Assembly (NCBI RefSeq): GCF_014204325.1
Contig: NZ_JACHKT010000028.1
Location: forward strand, 1-64,000
Source: Arcicella rosea
GTDB lineage: Bacteria; Bacteroidota; Bacteroidia; Cytophagales; Spirosomataceae
Length of the DNA: 64,000 bases
Direction: 5' to 3'
The translations under genes were made by a program, and so were the position numbers. Positions within the stretch are counted from its first letter, which is position 1. The number at the start of each line of letters is the position of its first letter. This document shows, in pieces, positions 46,617 to 56,701 of this stretch. The notes under the pieces were generated by a model. The model did no database searches and was not told where the DNA came from. It saw only the letters and a list, made by a program, of their open reading frames with translations.

Positions 46617-46650
46617 AACTGGTTATAAAATTCCTGTAACCAGTTTTTAT
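46615..46650. terminator. Bidirectional terminator between the OLD-like gene and ruvB
   Basis: AAAACTGGTTA (46615-46625) pairs with TAACCAGTTTT (46637-46647), followed by further T residues; A residues flank the left side. It overlaps the last bases of the OLD-like gene and lies four bases from the ruvB stop. It appears to end the trp transcription unit. Confidence 0.85.
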
Positions 46651-46653
46651 TTC

Positions 46654-47679
46654 TTAAAATAACTCTCCATTCCGATACTTCGGAACAATTCCTAAATGAA
46701 CGTAGGCACGTTCTGTGGCTTCTCGTCCACGAGAAGTACGTTTTAAAAATCCTTCCTGAATCAAAAATGGTTCATATACTTCTTCAATCGTTTCAGCTTC
46801 TTCTCCACAAGCTGTTGCAATGGTTGATAAGCCGACTGGGCCACCTTTGAATTTTTCTACAATGGTCGTAAGAATACGAATATCCATTTCGTCTAAACCA
46901 TTTTGATCAACATCCAAAGCCAACAAAGCCATTTCTGCAATTTCGATTGTGATGACTCCTTTTCCTTTTACTTGTGCAAAATCACGAGTTCTTCGCAAAA
47001 GATTATTGGCAATACGAGGTGTTCCTCTACTTCTACGTGCAATTTCAAAAGCACCTGCGTCGTCAATTGGCGTGTTCAAAATCTGAGCGGAACGTTTTAC
47101 TATACTTGTCAACAATTTTGCATCATAATATTCCAAACGACAATTAATCCCAAATCTCGCTCTTAAAGGCGAAGTCAGCATTCCTGCACGGGTCGTTGCA
47201 CCAATTAACGTAAAAGGATTTAGTGAAATTTGAACACTTCGGGCATTTGGTCCCGAATCTAATAAAATATCAATTTTGTAATCTTCCATTGCTGAATATA
47301 AATACTCTTCAACGATGGGATTCAATCGGTGAATTTCATCAATAAACAACACATCAAAAGGCTGTAAGTTCGTAAGTAAACCAGCCAAATCAGAAGGTTT
47401 ATCTAGTACTGGGCCAGAAGTAATTTTGATATTTGCTTTTAATTCATTGGCTACAATGTTTGAAAGCGTAGTTTTACCAAGTCCTGGAGGACCATGCAAA
47501 AGTACATGGTCGAGAGCTTCCTCTCGTAACCTTGCCGCTGTTACGAATACTTGTAAATTTTCTAATACTTTATCTTGCCCAGCAAAATCATCGAATGAGA
47601 GCGGTCTGAGTGCTCTTTCAATTTCCTTTTCTACCGGTGAAAGTGTTTCTTTATTTCCTTTTAAATAATCTTCTCGCAT
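46654..47679 (-). CDS. ruvB: Holliday junction branch-migration helicase RuvB
   Basis: Hexameric AAA+ motor that drives branch migration with RuvA during recombination repair. The 341 residues carry the RuvB signature [14 protein letters not shown], Walker [14 protein letters not shown], Walker [12 protein letters not shown], sensor [18 protein letters not shown] with the Arg finger, and the C-terminal winged helix ([17 protein letters not shown] to GRVATERAY-type end). No ruvA or ruvC is adjacent, as is usual in Bacteroidota. Divergent from the aquaporin gene. Confidence 0.97.
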   Translation of the reverse strand: MREDYLKGNKETLSPVEKEIERALRPLSFDDFAGQDKVLENLQVFVTAARLREEALDHVLLHGPPGLGKTTLSNIVANELKANIKITSGPVLDKPSDLAGLLTNLQPFDVLFIDEIHRLNPIVEEYLYSAMEDYKIDILLDSGPNARSVQISLNPFTLIGATTRAGMLTSPLRARFGINCRLEYYDAKLLTSIVKRSAQILNTPIDDAGAFEIARRSRGTPRIANNLLRRTRDFAQVKGKGVITIEIAEMALLALDVDQNGLDEMDIRILTTIVEKFKGGPVGLSTIATACGEEAETIEEVYEPFLIQEGFLKRTSRGREATERAYVHLGIVPKYRNGELF

Positions 47680-47913
47680 ATTTTAATGAAAATTAATTGA
47701 AATGTGGAATTTGTATCAAATCCATTTTCAATATCATTTCTTTTTGATTCGTTCTGAATGTTCAAAAATACGCCATTTTCTAGTCTGATAAAAACATTCT
47801 GAAAAGGCTTTCGCTTTTAACATTTCTACAACATTATATTTAGAAAATTTGCTTTAATTTGTACAATTAAATCTTAATAAAAAACTATTAAACGATTAAA
47901 TACCTAACCAACT

Positions 47914-48618
47914 ATGAATTCAGCGCTATTAGGCGAGTTTGTCGGCACGGCAGTATTGATTTTTTTAGGCAATGGCGTCGTTGCTACTGTATTATTAAAA
48001 GGCTCAAAGGGAGAAAATGGTGGTTGGATTTCCATTACCGCAGGTTGGGCTTTTGCTGTTATGATGGGTATTTTTGTTGCTACCAAATTTGGAAGCCCAG
48101 CAGCACATTTGAATCCAGCCGTTACGATTGCTGAAGCTGTAAAATCAGGAGATTGGTCAAATGCTTTAGGGTTTATTCTTGCTCAAATTTTGGGAGCGGC
48201 ACTCGGTGGAACACTTGTATGGTTGCAATATTTGCCACATTGGGCAATTACAGAGGATAAAGGGCTAAAATTAGCGTGCTTTAGTACTGCTCCAGCCATT
48301 AGAAACCCTTTTGCCAATGTACTTGCCGAATTACTTGCCACAGCTATTGCCATTATTGCATTGGGTTCATTTGGGAGTATTGAAACAGGTTTAGGCCCTT
48401 TTGTTGTTGGAATTTTGGTTTGGTCGGTCGGGCTTTCTTTGGGGGGAGCAACGGGTTATGCTATCAATCCTGCGAGAGATTTAGGGCCAAGAATTGCCCA
48501 TGCTATTTTACCAATTGCAGGCAAAGGTACTTCTGATTGGTCTTATGCTTGGGTTCCTATTGTTGGGCCAATTTTGGGTGCAGTTTTAGGAGCATTGGTT
48601 TTAAATGCCATTCAATAA
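47914..48618 (+). CDS. MIP-family aquaglyceroporin (glycerol facilitator type)
   Basis: Inner-membrane channel of 234 residues with six TM helices and two half-helices. Both NPA boxes are intact: HLNPAVTIAEAV (about 65-76) and YAINPARDLGPR (about 188-199). The Asp after NPAR in the second box is a mark of glycerol facilitators rather than strict water channels. Glycerol or small polyol uptake is therefore likely, but no glpK or glpD is nearby, so no symbol is given. Confidence 0.88.
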   Translation: MNSALLGEFVGTAVLIFLGNGVVATVLLKGSKGENGGWISITAGWAFAVMMGIFVATKFGSPAAHLNPAVTIAEAVKSGDWSNALGFILAQILGAALGGTLVWLQYLPHWAITEDKGLKLACFSTAPAIRNPFANVLAELLATAIAIIALGSFGSIETGLGPFVVGILVWSVGLSLGGATGYAINPARDLGPRIAHAILPIAGKGTSDWSYAWVPIVGPILGAVLGALVLNAIQ

Positions 48619-48956
48619 AATCAAAGTATTTTAAGCAAGTTAGGATGATTTGTGATTTAGAAGTAATTTTAGATAAGATAAAATCTTGCTAAGATAGTAG
48701 ATAACTCATTCCAAATTCTATCTTTTTTTTGTCGTGATAACTCATTTTTGTTCAAGATTCATAAAAAAGTACTAACTTACTGTATGAAATTTTCTATAGA
48801 AATACTACATCATATATCTTGCGTATTCAAATGAAAATTTACTTGGGGAAATATCGCTTTCTGCATTTGGTTCTCTGTTTTCAACATCAACTAATATCCT
48901 TTAGAAAGTAAAAAAGCCCTTATCGCCTAAAGGTCATTCACGCAAGTCTCTCTAAA
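48619..48956. other. Intergenic gap without recognised features
   Basis: 338 bp between the aquaporin gene and the first hybrid kinase gene. No open frame, no TAnnTTTG element at a useful distance, no hairpin with a T run and no repeat was found. It presumably carries the kinase promoter. Confidence 0.4.
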
Positions 48957-51800
48957 ATGAAAAATATGTTAAAAAAAGAAGTACAAAGCAATGATATTAA
49001 AGGGGTTTCTTTTGAAGATGGTTTTGGTCGTCTTACAAATTTGGCATCTCTACTTTGCGATGTGCCATTAACATATATTTCACTTTTAGATGAAAACTTA
49101 AAATGGGTTGCAACAATTCCGTTTTTAGAAGATTTGGTATTTGTTAACAAGTTATCATTACTTGCTCAAGAAGTAATCAATTCAAAGTCAATTGTAATTA
49201 TTGATGATATTTCAAGAGAGCAAATATTCAAACCTTATACTTCTTTCCTTACAGAACATTCCTTTCTTTTTTATGCTGGATTTCCTTTGGTTAATACCGC
49301 TGGAGAAACTCTAGGTGTACTTTCATTATTAGGCAATGAAGTCAAAACGCTAAAACCGAAAGAAATTAATGCTTTAGAAAATGTAGTGGCTGAAATTGCG
49401 GATAAACTTTCTGCTAAAAAAGCGTTGCAAGCCTTTGTAAAAGACTTTAATAAATTACAACAAATAACAGTAAGTGTATCAAGATTTACTGAAATGTTAG
49501 AGGAAATCAACAGTGTAGCTCGTGTTGGTGGATGGGAAATAGATTTAGTAAAGAAAACTTTCTTTTGGTCGGATGTTACTCGTGAATTGCATGAAGTACC
49601 GAATGACTTTAACCCAAGTTTCAAGGAAGCTTTACATTTTTTTAGAGATGGAAAAAGTAGAAACGCTGTTATAAGAGCAATTCTGGATGCTATGAAATCT
49701 GGAAAATCATTCGATATAGAAGTGCAAATTCTTACCTATCAAGGACTCAAAAAATGGGTAAGAGTAACAGGGAAAACAACGTTTGAACAACAGAAATGTG
49801 TGCGATTCTATGGTACTTTTCAGGATATTCACGAGAAAAGGACTAAAGACAAACAGATTTCTTTAAGCGAAGAAAGATTCAGACAAACTTTTGATAATGC
49901 AGCAACAGGAATGTTTATTGCCCAGCTTTCATCGGGCTTTTTTATAGAAGTAAATGAAGTCTTTGCCGCAATTACTCAGTACGATAAAACAGCACTTTTA
50001 TCTTTAAGTCTTAGGGATTTAATCCATCCAGAAGATTTAAAAATGAGTGACGATTACTTTTTTAAGTTAATAACAGGAGGCTCATCTGTCATAACGGTTC
50101 AGAATCGATATATCACTAAAAATAATACAGAAGTTTGGGTTGAATTGGTCGCAACCATCGTTAGAGACCATAAAGGAAAACCTTTAAATGTAATCGGTCA
50201 AGTTCAAGATGTTACTGCCAAAAGAACTTGGGAAAGAAAACTATTATTAAGCGAAGAAAAGCACAGAGGTTTTTTTGAAAACTCGCAAGGTTTGATGTGT
50301 ACGCACGACCTTGAAGGGAATTTTCTGACGGTAAACCCTGCTGGAGCAGCTTTACTTGGTTATACAACCGAAGAATTTTTATCAAAAAATCTCTTTGATA
50401 TTACTCCTCAAAGAATACAAGATAAAATGACCACTTATCTTGAGGCGATTTCCAAATATGGTTCTTATAAAGGTTTGGTAAAAGTTGTTCATAAAAATGG
50501 TTCGTTTAGAACGTGGCTTTCGAACAGCGTACTTTCTGAATTATTGGATGGCAGAAAGTATGTAATTGGCAATGCCGTAGATATGACGGAACGCATCAAG
50601 ATGGAGCGGGAATTAATCAGTGCCAAAGTATTAGCTGAACGAAACGCCCACGCTAAGGATGTGTTTTTGGCAAATATGAGCCATGAAATCCGCACACCGA
50701 TGAATGCGATTACGGGTTTTGCCAATTTATTAAAAGAAACCAAATTAGATTCCGAACAAAAGGAGTTTGTTTCTAATATCAATACTGCAGCTGAAAATCT
50801 ACTAGGAATTATTAATGATATTCTTGACCTTTCTAAAATAGAGTCAGGACATTTGGTGATAGAATCTGTACCTTTTAGTTTGTATGAAGTTATCAAAAAT
50901 ATAACATCGGTACTTACTTACAAAGCTCTCAGTAAAAATCTGGAACTTGATTATCAAATTCCAAATGCTATTCCTCATACTGTACTGGGAGACCCGACTC
51001 GCTTAACCCAAATTTTATTAAACCTCACCAATAATGCAATCAAGTTTACAGAAACAGGCTCTGTGAAAATTGTACTTGATTTACAAAGTGAGAATGATGA
51101 CGAATATGCTATTTTATTCAAAATTATTGACACAGGAGTAGGTATTCCACAAGATAAATTAACCGTTATTTTTGACCGTTTTGCACAAGCAAATTCAGAT
51201 ACAACTCGAAAATTTGGCGGAACAGGTTTGGGTTTAAGTATTTCAAAATTATTAATTGAATTACAACATGGAAATATTTTTGTAGAAAGTGAAGAACATG
51301 TAGGCTCTACTTTCTATTTTAATCTATTATTTAAAAAAGTAAAAGAAGAAGTAGTTCAAAAACAAGAAACCCATCTTTTACCAATTGACCCACACAAAAA
51401 AGTAAGAATATTATTGGCTGAAGATAATCCTTTAAACCAAAAGCTTGCCATGAAAGTATTAGAGCGATTTGGTTTTTTCCCAGAGCTTGCAGAAAATGGA
51501 AGAATAGCAGTATTGAAAGTACAGGAAAAAGAATTTGATGTTATTTTGATGGACTTACAAATGCCTGAAATGGATGGTTATCAAGCTACACAGTTTATCA
51601 GGACAAAACTTAACAATAATACGCCAATTATTGCTCTGACGGCACATTCATTAATTGGAGAAAAAGAAAAATGTATCGCTGTAGGAATGAATGATTATAT
51701 CACTAAGCCTTTTTCGCCCAAAGATTTGTTTAATAAAATAGCGAGTTTTATTAATATACCAGTTGCTGAAAACGTACAAATTGTAGAGGTTTTGAAATAG
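48957..51800 (+). CDS. Hybrid sensor histidine kinase (GAF-PAS-PAS-PAS-HisKA-HATPase-REC)
   Basis: Cytosolic hybrid kinase of 947 residues with no TM segment. Order: GAF-like (about 10-155), three PAS domains (about 180-300, 305-425, 430-550), HisKA with the phospho-acceptor His576 in MSHEIRTPMNA, HATPase with N-box NLTNNAIKFTE and G-box GGTGLGLSIS, and a receiver with Asp866 in LMDLQMPEMDG. The GAF part is divergent: the FC motif conserved in its neighbour is missing. There is no HPt domain. It is the paralogue of the next gene, with near-identical layout and His at the same residue number, so a tandem duplication is clear. Confidence 0.92.
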   Translation: MKNMLKKEVQSNDIKGVSFEDGFGRLTNLASLLCDVPLTYISLLDENLKWVATIPFLEDLVFVNKLSLLAQEVINSKSIVIIDDISREQIFKPYTSFLTEHSFLFYAGFPLVNTAGETLGVLSLLGNEVKTLKPKEINALENVVAEIADKLSAKKALQAFVKDFNKLQQITVSVSRFTEMLEEINSVARVGGWEIDLVKKTFFWSDVTRELHEVPNDFNPSFKEALHFFRDGKSRNAVIRAILDAMKSGKSFDIEVQILTYQGLKKWVRVTGKTTFEQQKCVRFYGTFQDIHEKRTKDKQISLSEERFRQTFDNAATGMFIAQLSSGFFIEVNEVFAAITQYDKTALLSLSLRDLIHPEDLKMSDDYFFKLITGGSSVITVQNRYITKNNTEVWVELVATIVRDHKGKPLNVIGQVQDVTAKRTWERKLLLSEEKHRGFFENSQGLMCTHDLEGNFLTVNPAGAALLGYTTEEFLSKNLFDITPQRIQDKMTTYLEAISKYGSYKGLVKVVHKNGSFRTWLSNSVLSELLDGRKYVIGNAVDMTERIKMERELISAKVLAERNAHAKDVFLANMSHEIRTPMNAITGFANLLKETKLDSEQKEFVSNINTAAENLLGIINDILDLSKIESGHLVIESVPFSLYEVIKNITSVLTYKALSKNLELDYQIPNAIPHTVLGDPTRLTQILLNLTNNAIKFTETGSVKIVLDLQSENDDEYAILFKIIDTGVGIPQDKLTVIFDRFAQANSDTTRKFGGTGLGLSISKLLIELQHGNIFVESEEHVGSTFYFNLLFKKVKEEVVQKQETHLLPIDPHKKVRILLAEDNPLNQKLAMKVLERFGFFPELAENGRIAVLKVQEKEFDVILMDLQMPEMDGYQATQFIRTKLNNNTPIIALTAHSLIGEKEKCIAVGMNDYITKPFSPKDLFNKIASFINIPVAENVQIVEVLK

Positions 51801-52039
51801 AAAGTACAACGAAATGATATTTAGATTTTATAAGTAGAAATAGACAATCAATTTTTAGCTAATTTTTACATAAAAACAATGATGAATGTTTCGTTTTCCC
51901 CTGTAAAATTCTTTGATGAATACTAAGTCATTAACTGGAATTGTTATTACTTTTGAGTAATTGTTACTAAGTTTTGATACTTGTCGATTTGTGAAATCTA
52001 TAATTGGCAGCTCCTTATTTATTTTAATATACTTCAATC

Positions 52040-55000
52040 ATGGAGAAAAAAAAATTACCAATACCAGAGAATGAAGACTTGCGGTTAAAAGTTTTAGAAG
52101 AGTATAATATACTTGATACTTTACCAGAGGAAGAATTCGACAGGCTAACAAAATTGGCTTCAGTTATATGCGGTGTGCCAATTTCTTTGATTTCATTGAT
52201 TGATAAAGACAGACAATGGTTTAAATCTAGTGTAGGTTTAGATACCAATCAAACAGCTAGAGATATTTCATTTTGCCAATATACCATCATAGGAAAAGAT
52301 ATTTTTGAAGTAGAAGATGCAACAACAGATGAAAGATTTAAACATAATCCATTAGTTGAGAGTCTCCCTGAAATACGATTTTATGCAGGATTTCCCCTTA
52401 TTGATCCAGATGGCTTTGCATTAGGTTCTCTTTGTGTGATTGATACCAAAGCAAAAAAACTAGATGCAAATCAGCAATTAGCATTAAGAATTTTAGGGAA
52501 AGAAGTTGCAGCACAAATCGTAGCTCGCAAAGAAAGAGCGGTACTAAAGAACTATGAAAAACTGTTCTTAGAATCAAAAGATATGATTTGTATTGCAAAA
52601 ACTGATGGACTTTTCAAAAAGATAAATCCAGCATTTTGCAAGACTTTGGGTTGGGAAGAAAACGATTTAATTGATAAGTCTTTTTACGAATTTTTACATC
52701 CAGATGACTTCAAAGAAACTAAAAAAGAAGTTGAGCGTCTTGATAATAATGCACATTCTTTAAATTTTACCCATCGTTTCAGAACAAAATCGGGTGAGTT
52801 TAAATTTTTGGAATGGGTTGCCACTCCTGATTTTTCAACAGGAACACTTTATGCGATTGCCAGAGACATTACAGATTACAAACGCCTAAAAGTAGAAGTA
52901 GAAAAACTTTCGGAGATTCAAAATATCATTTTGAACGGAACAGATTATTCAATTATTTCAGTTGATACCAACAGTGTCATAAAAACCTTTAATCGTGGTG
53001 CAGAAAAAATGTTGGGCTATTCAGCAGATGAAGTAGTAGGAAAAGTAACACCTGAAATTGTTCATGATAAAGAAGAAGTTGTAAAAAGAGCAGCAGTATT
53101 ATCTCAAGAATTAGGAATCGTTCTTGAACCAGGACACGAAGTGTTTCATGCAAAAGCTAGACTAGGCGTTGCAGATAGTAATGAGTGGACTTATATCAGA
53201 AAAGACAAATCAAAATTAACCGTAGAACTTTCTGTTACTTCCTTGAGAAATGACGATAATGTTATTACTGGTTTTATGGGAATTGCCAAGGATATAACCG
53301 AGAAAAAGGTTTGGGAGAATCAATTGCTAATTAGTGAAAATAGACATAGAGGCTTTTTTGAAAATACACAAGGGTTAATGTGTACGCATGATATTTATGG
53401 TAATTTTTTGACAATTAACCCTGCTGGAGCTGAACTGGTGGGTTATAGCAAAGAAGAGATTTTACAAAGAAGTTTGTTTGATATTGTTTCAGAGTCGTCT
53501 GTTCAAGGAGTAAAAGCATATCTTGATGAAATCCTCCATACGGGCAGAAGTAAAGGGTTGATAAGGGTACTCCATAAAAATGGTACATCCAGAACTTGGA
53601 TGTACAATAACGTTCTATCAGAACTAATAGATGGGCAACAATACATAATTGGTAATGCTGTAGATATAACCGACAGAATATTGATGGAAAAGGAATTGAT
53701 AAAAGCAAAAGAAAATGCAGAGAAGAACGCTCTTGCAAAGGATACTTTTTTGGCGAACATGAGCCACGAAATCCGTACTCCGATGAATGCTATTATTGGT
53801 TTCTCTAATTTATTAAAAGATACAGAACTAGAAGAAGAACAGCGTGATTATGTATCAAATATCAATATTGCTTCTGAAAATTTATTGGGGATTATTAATG
53901 ATATTTTAGATATTTCAAAAATTGAATCAGGACATATAGTCATCGAAAAAATCGCATTCAATATTAAAGACTTATTGAAAAATGCAAAAGCTGTTTTAAA
54001 TCACAAAGCACAAGAGAAAGGCTTGGAATTGAGCAGTGTTGTAGATGAAAATATTCCAACATTTGTTATCGGTGACCCTACTCGTTTAAATCAAATTTTA
54101 CTTAACCTGACTAATAATGCCATTAAATTTACAGAGAAAGGAAGAGTAAAAATTTTGGTTGAACTCGTTAAAGAATCATCAACAGAGTGTACAATTTTGT
54201 TTAGTGTAATGGACACAGGGATTGGTATTGCTACCGATAAATTAGATTCTGTCTTTGATAGATTTACACAGGCAGATAGCGATACTACTAGAAAATATGG
54301 AGGAACTGGTTTAGGGTTAAGTATTTCAAAATCTTTAGCAGAACTCCAAAACGGTAACTTGTGGGTAGAAAGCACCATAGGAAGAGGTTCTACTTTTTAT
54401 GTGAGCTTGCCTTTTGGCATTGATGTAAAGGATAAAAATAATGAAAGTGACGCTAAAAATTTGCTAGCATTAAAAAGTGAGCGTGAAATAAAAGTGCTTT
54501 TAGTTGAGGATAATCCATTAAATCAGAAATTAGCCTTAAAAGTTCTTAGTAAATTTGGCTTCGCAGCTGATTTAGCTGAAAACGGAAGAGTTGCCATAGA
54601 GAAAGTTCAGAAGAACCAATATGAAGTAATTTTGATGGATTTACAAATGCCTGAAATGGATGGTTATCAGTCAACAATATATATCAGAGGAACATTAAAA
54701 ATTGACACGCCAATTATTGCTATGACAGCACATTCATTGGTTGGTGAAAAGGAAAAATGTCTTACAATCGGGATGAACGATTATATACCAAAGCCTTTTG
54801 TACCTCAAGAATTATTTGATAAAATAATCACTTATGCAGAAATAAATGGTCAAAACAACGAAAATAATATGGAAGAGAACCTAGAAGAAATCGTAGATTT
54901 AACCTATTTGAGGGAATTATCTGACGGAAATAAGGAGTTTGAACAGGAAATTATTGAATTATATTTGAGCCAAATGCCTATTGATATTGACATACTCAGA

Positions 55001-55225
55001 AAGGCAATAGATACTATTGATTATGTACAAACGAAATCAACAGCCCATAAGTTGAAGTCTTCATTTTCGTCAATGGGTGTTAATGAAAATGGATTGTTAA
55101 AATCAATTGAAGATAAAGCGAAAGAAATGGTTGATATTTCAATTATCAAAGCTGAATTCACTAAGTTAGAAGTAATAGCAGACTATTCAGTAAAAGTATT
55201 GCAAAGAGTACTTGAAGAAGAGTAA
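52040..55225 (+). CDS. Hybrid sensor histidine kinase (GAF-PAS-PAS-PAS-HisKA-HATPase-REC-HPt)
   Basis: The 1061-residue paralogue of the preceding kinase. GAF (about 20-165, with ISFCQYTI and FYAGFPLIDPDGFALGSLCV), three PAS domains (about 170-285, 290-420, 430-550), HisKA with His576, HATPase with NLTNNAIKFTE and GGTGLGLSIS, receiver with Asp867, and a C-terminal HPt domain with His1003 in TAHKLKSSF. It can therefore run a full His-Asp-His phosphorelay, while its neighbour cannot. No separate response regulator is adjacent. Signal unknown. A 12-bp-stem terminator follows the stop at once. Confidence 0.93.
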   Translation: MEKKKLPIPENEDLRLKVLEEYNILDTLPEEEFDRLTKLASVICGVPISLISLIDKDRQWFKSSVGLDTNQTARDISFCQYTIIGKDIFEVEDATTDERFKHNPLVESLPEIRFYAGFPLIDPDGFALGSLCVIDTKAKKLDANQQLALRILGKEVAAQIVARKERAVLKNYEKLFLESKDMICIAKTDGLFKKINPAFCKTLGWEENDLIDKSFYEFLHPDDFKETKKEVERLDNNAHSLNFTHRFRTKSGEFKFLEWVATPDFSTGTLYAIARDITDYKRLKVEVEKLSEIQNIILNGTDYSIISVDTNSVIKTFNRGAEKMLGYSADEVVGKVTPEIVHDKEEVVKRAAVLSQELGIVLEPGHEVFHAKARLGVADSNEWTYIRKDKSKLTVELSVTSLRNDDNVITGFMGIAKDITEKKVWENQLLISENRHRGFFENTQGLMCTHDIYGNFLTINPAGAELVGYSKEEILQRSLFDIVSESSVQGVKAYLDEILHTGRSKGLIRVLHKNGTSRTWMYNNVLSELIDGQQYIIGNAVDITDRILMEKELIKAKENAEKNALAKDTFLANMSHEIRTPMNAIIGFSNLLKDTELEEEQRDYVSNINIASENLLGIINDILDISKIESGHIVIEKIAFNIKDLLKNAKAVLNHKAQEKGLELSSVVDENIPTFVIGDPTRLNQILLNLTNNAIKFTEKGRVKILVELVKESSTECTILFSVMDTGIGIATDKLDSVFDRFTQADSDTTRKYGGTGLGLSISKSLAELQNGNLWVESTIGRGSTFYVSLPFGIDVKDKNNESDAKNLLALKSEREIKVLLVEDNPLNQKLALKVLSKFGFAADLAENGRVAIEKVQKNQYEVILMDLQMPEMDGYQSTIYIRGTLKIDTPIIAMTAHSLVGEKEKCLTIGMNDYIPKPFVPQELFDKIITYAEINGQNNENNMEENLEEIVDLTYLRELSDGNKEFEQEIIELYLSQMPIDIDILRKAIDTIDYVQTKSTAHKLKSSFSSMGVNENGLLKSIEDKAKEMVDISIIKAEFTKLEVIADYSVKVLQRVLEEE

Positions 55226-55226
55226 T

Positions 55227-55256
55227 AAAAATGGAGGCGTAAAAGCCTCCATTTTT
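55227..55256. terminator. Bidirectional terminator between kinase and acyl-CoA dehydrogenase genes
   Basis: Arms AAAATGGAGGC and GCCTCCATTTT plus one more A-T pair (55227-55238 and 55245-55256), loop of six bases, A run on the left and T run on the right. It overlaps the stop codon of the convergent acyl-CoA dehydrogenase gene by two bases. Confidence 0.88.
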
Positions 55257-56418
55257 ATTTTAAAATTTCTCTGGCAATCACCATTTTCTGAATCTCAGAA
55301 GTACCTTCATAAATCTGCGTAATTTTAGCATCTCGCATCATTCTTTCTACGTGAAATTCTTTCACAAAACCGTAACCTCCATGAATTTGTACGGCTTCTA
55401 TCGTAGTATCCATCGCTACTTGCGAACAAAATAATTTTGCCATCGCCGCCGACTGTACGTAACTTCTGTGTTGGTCTTTGTCGAAAGCCGCTTTAAAGCA
55501 AAGTAATCTGGCGGCTTCAATACTCGTTGCCATATCTGCTAATTTGAATTGTATCGCTTGATGTTCGGCAATGGCTTTTCCGAAAGTTTTTCGTTCTTGA
55601 GCATACTTTAGCGATAATTCGTAAGCACCAGAAGCAATGCCCAAAGCTTGTGCTGCTATGCCAATTCTGCCACCATTTAAAGTGGACATGGCGAATTTGA
55701 AACCAAAACCGTCCGCCCCGATTCTGTTTTCTTTCGGTACTTTTACATCGGTAAACATCAAAGAGTGTGTATCTGAGCCACGAATACCCAATTTTCGCTC
55801 TTTCTTTCCGATTTGAAAACCTTCCATGCCACGTTCTACAATCAGGCAATTAATGCCTTTATGACCCAATTCTGGATGCGTTTGTGCCATTACCAAATAT
55901 ACACTGGCTCTTCCGCCGTTGGTAATCCAGTTTTTTGTGCCATTCAATAAGTAATAATCGCCCATATCTTCGGCAGTGGTATGCTGAGAAGTAGCATCCG
56001 AACCCGCTTCGGGTTCAGACAAAGCAAAAGCCCCAATTATTTCGCCTTTTGCCAAAGGCACAAGGTATTTTTGTTTTTGCTCTTCCGTTCCGTAAGCTTC
56101 TAAACCATAACAAACCAAAGAATTATTGACAGAAACCATTACCGAAGCAGAAGCATCAACTTTTGATAATTCTTCCATCGCCAGCACGTAAGAAACAGTA
56201 TCCATGCCTCCGCCACCATATTCTGGCGAAACCATCATGCCCAGAAAACCCATTTCGCCCATTTTGCGAACTAATTCTTCTGGAAAAAATTCTTTTTCAT
56301 CACGGTCAATTACTTCTGGAAGTAATTCTGTTTGAGCAAAATCACGAGCTGCTTGTTGTACGGCAAGATGTTCTTCACTTAACTGAAAATTTAAGCCTTG
56401 AAATATTTGATTACTCAT
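55255..56418 (-). CDS. Acyl-CoA dehydrogenase
   Basis: FAD flavoenzyme oxidising acyl-CoA at the alpha-beta bond. Starting at the ATG at 56418 it has 387 residues and opens with the standard FQLSEEHLAVQQAARDFA. A longer frame to 56487 adds an unlikely hydrophobic leader and would cross the promoter. Markers: FALSEPEAGSDA, TKNWITNG, RKTFGKAIAEHQ, and VQIHGGYGFVKEFHVERMMRDAKITQIYEGTSEIQ. The sequence resembles short-chain or butyryl-CoA types more than the enzyme at 14720. A TATATTTG promoter element lies upstream. Confidence 0.92.
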   Translation of the reverse strand: MSNQIFQGLNFQLSEEHLAVQQAARDFAQTELLPEVIDRDEKEFFPEELVRKMGEMGFLGMMVSPEYGGGGMDTVSYVLAMEELSKVDASASVMVSVNNSLVCYGLEAYGTEEQKQKYLVPLAKGEIIGAFALSEPEAGSDATSQHTTAEDMGDYYLLNGTKNWITNGGRASVYLVMAQTHPELGHKGINCLIVERGMEGFQIGKKERKLGIRGSDTHSLMFTDVKVPKENRIGADGFGFKFAMSTLNGGRIGIAAQALGIASGAYELSLKYAQERKTFGKAIAEHQAIQFKLADMATSIEAARLLCFKAAFDKDQHRSYVQSAAMAKLFCSQVAMDTTIEAVQIHGGYGFVKEFHVERMMRDAKITQIYEGTSEIQKMVIAREILK

Positions 56419-56454
56419 AGTAGATACGATTTTTAGTTTTTTGAGATTAATACT

Positions 56455-56487
56455 CAAATATATAAAAATAGTATGCGTGCATAACAA
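56455..56487 (-). promoter_or_regulatory. Promoter of the second acyl-CoA dehydrogenase gene
   Basis: On the minus strand TTG (56487-56485), 22 bp, then TATATTTG (56462-56455). The start ATG at 56418 follows 36 bases after the -7 element. The -33 part is a partial match only. Confidence 0.45.
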
Positions 56488-56517
56488 TTTTGTGAAATTA
56501 TTTTCTATTCAATAAAA

Positions 56518-56542
56518 AAGGAGGCTCTTGCGAAGCCTCCTT
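56518..56542 (-). terminator. Hairpin terminator downstream of the propeller protein gene
   Basis: AAGGAGGCT (56518-56526) and AGCCTCCTT (56534-56542), 9 of 9 pairs, 7-base loop. On the minus strand it is followed by a T run. It lies about 160 bp after the stop of the gene at 56702-57745. Confidence 0.65.
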
Positions 56543-56701
56543 GTAAGGTTTTGTTTAGTTCTTTGGGAAAGATTGTGGAAATTTCTGATGTCGGATATAA
56601 GGTTTTTTAAAAAGCCATTATAGCCAAATTCCGAAATTTCAAATGGTATATAATCTTTCCTACCCTTACTTGACGTAGTAAAAAAAACAGGTATCTGGTT
56701 T

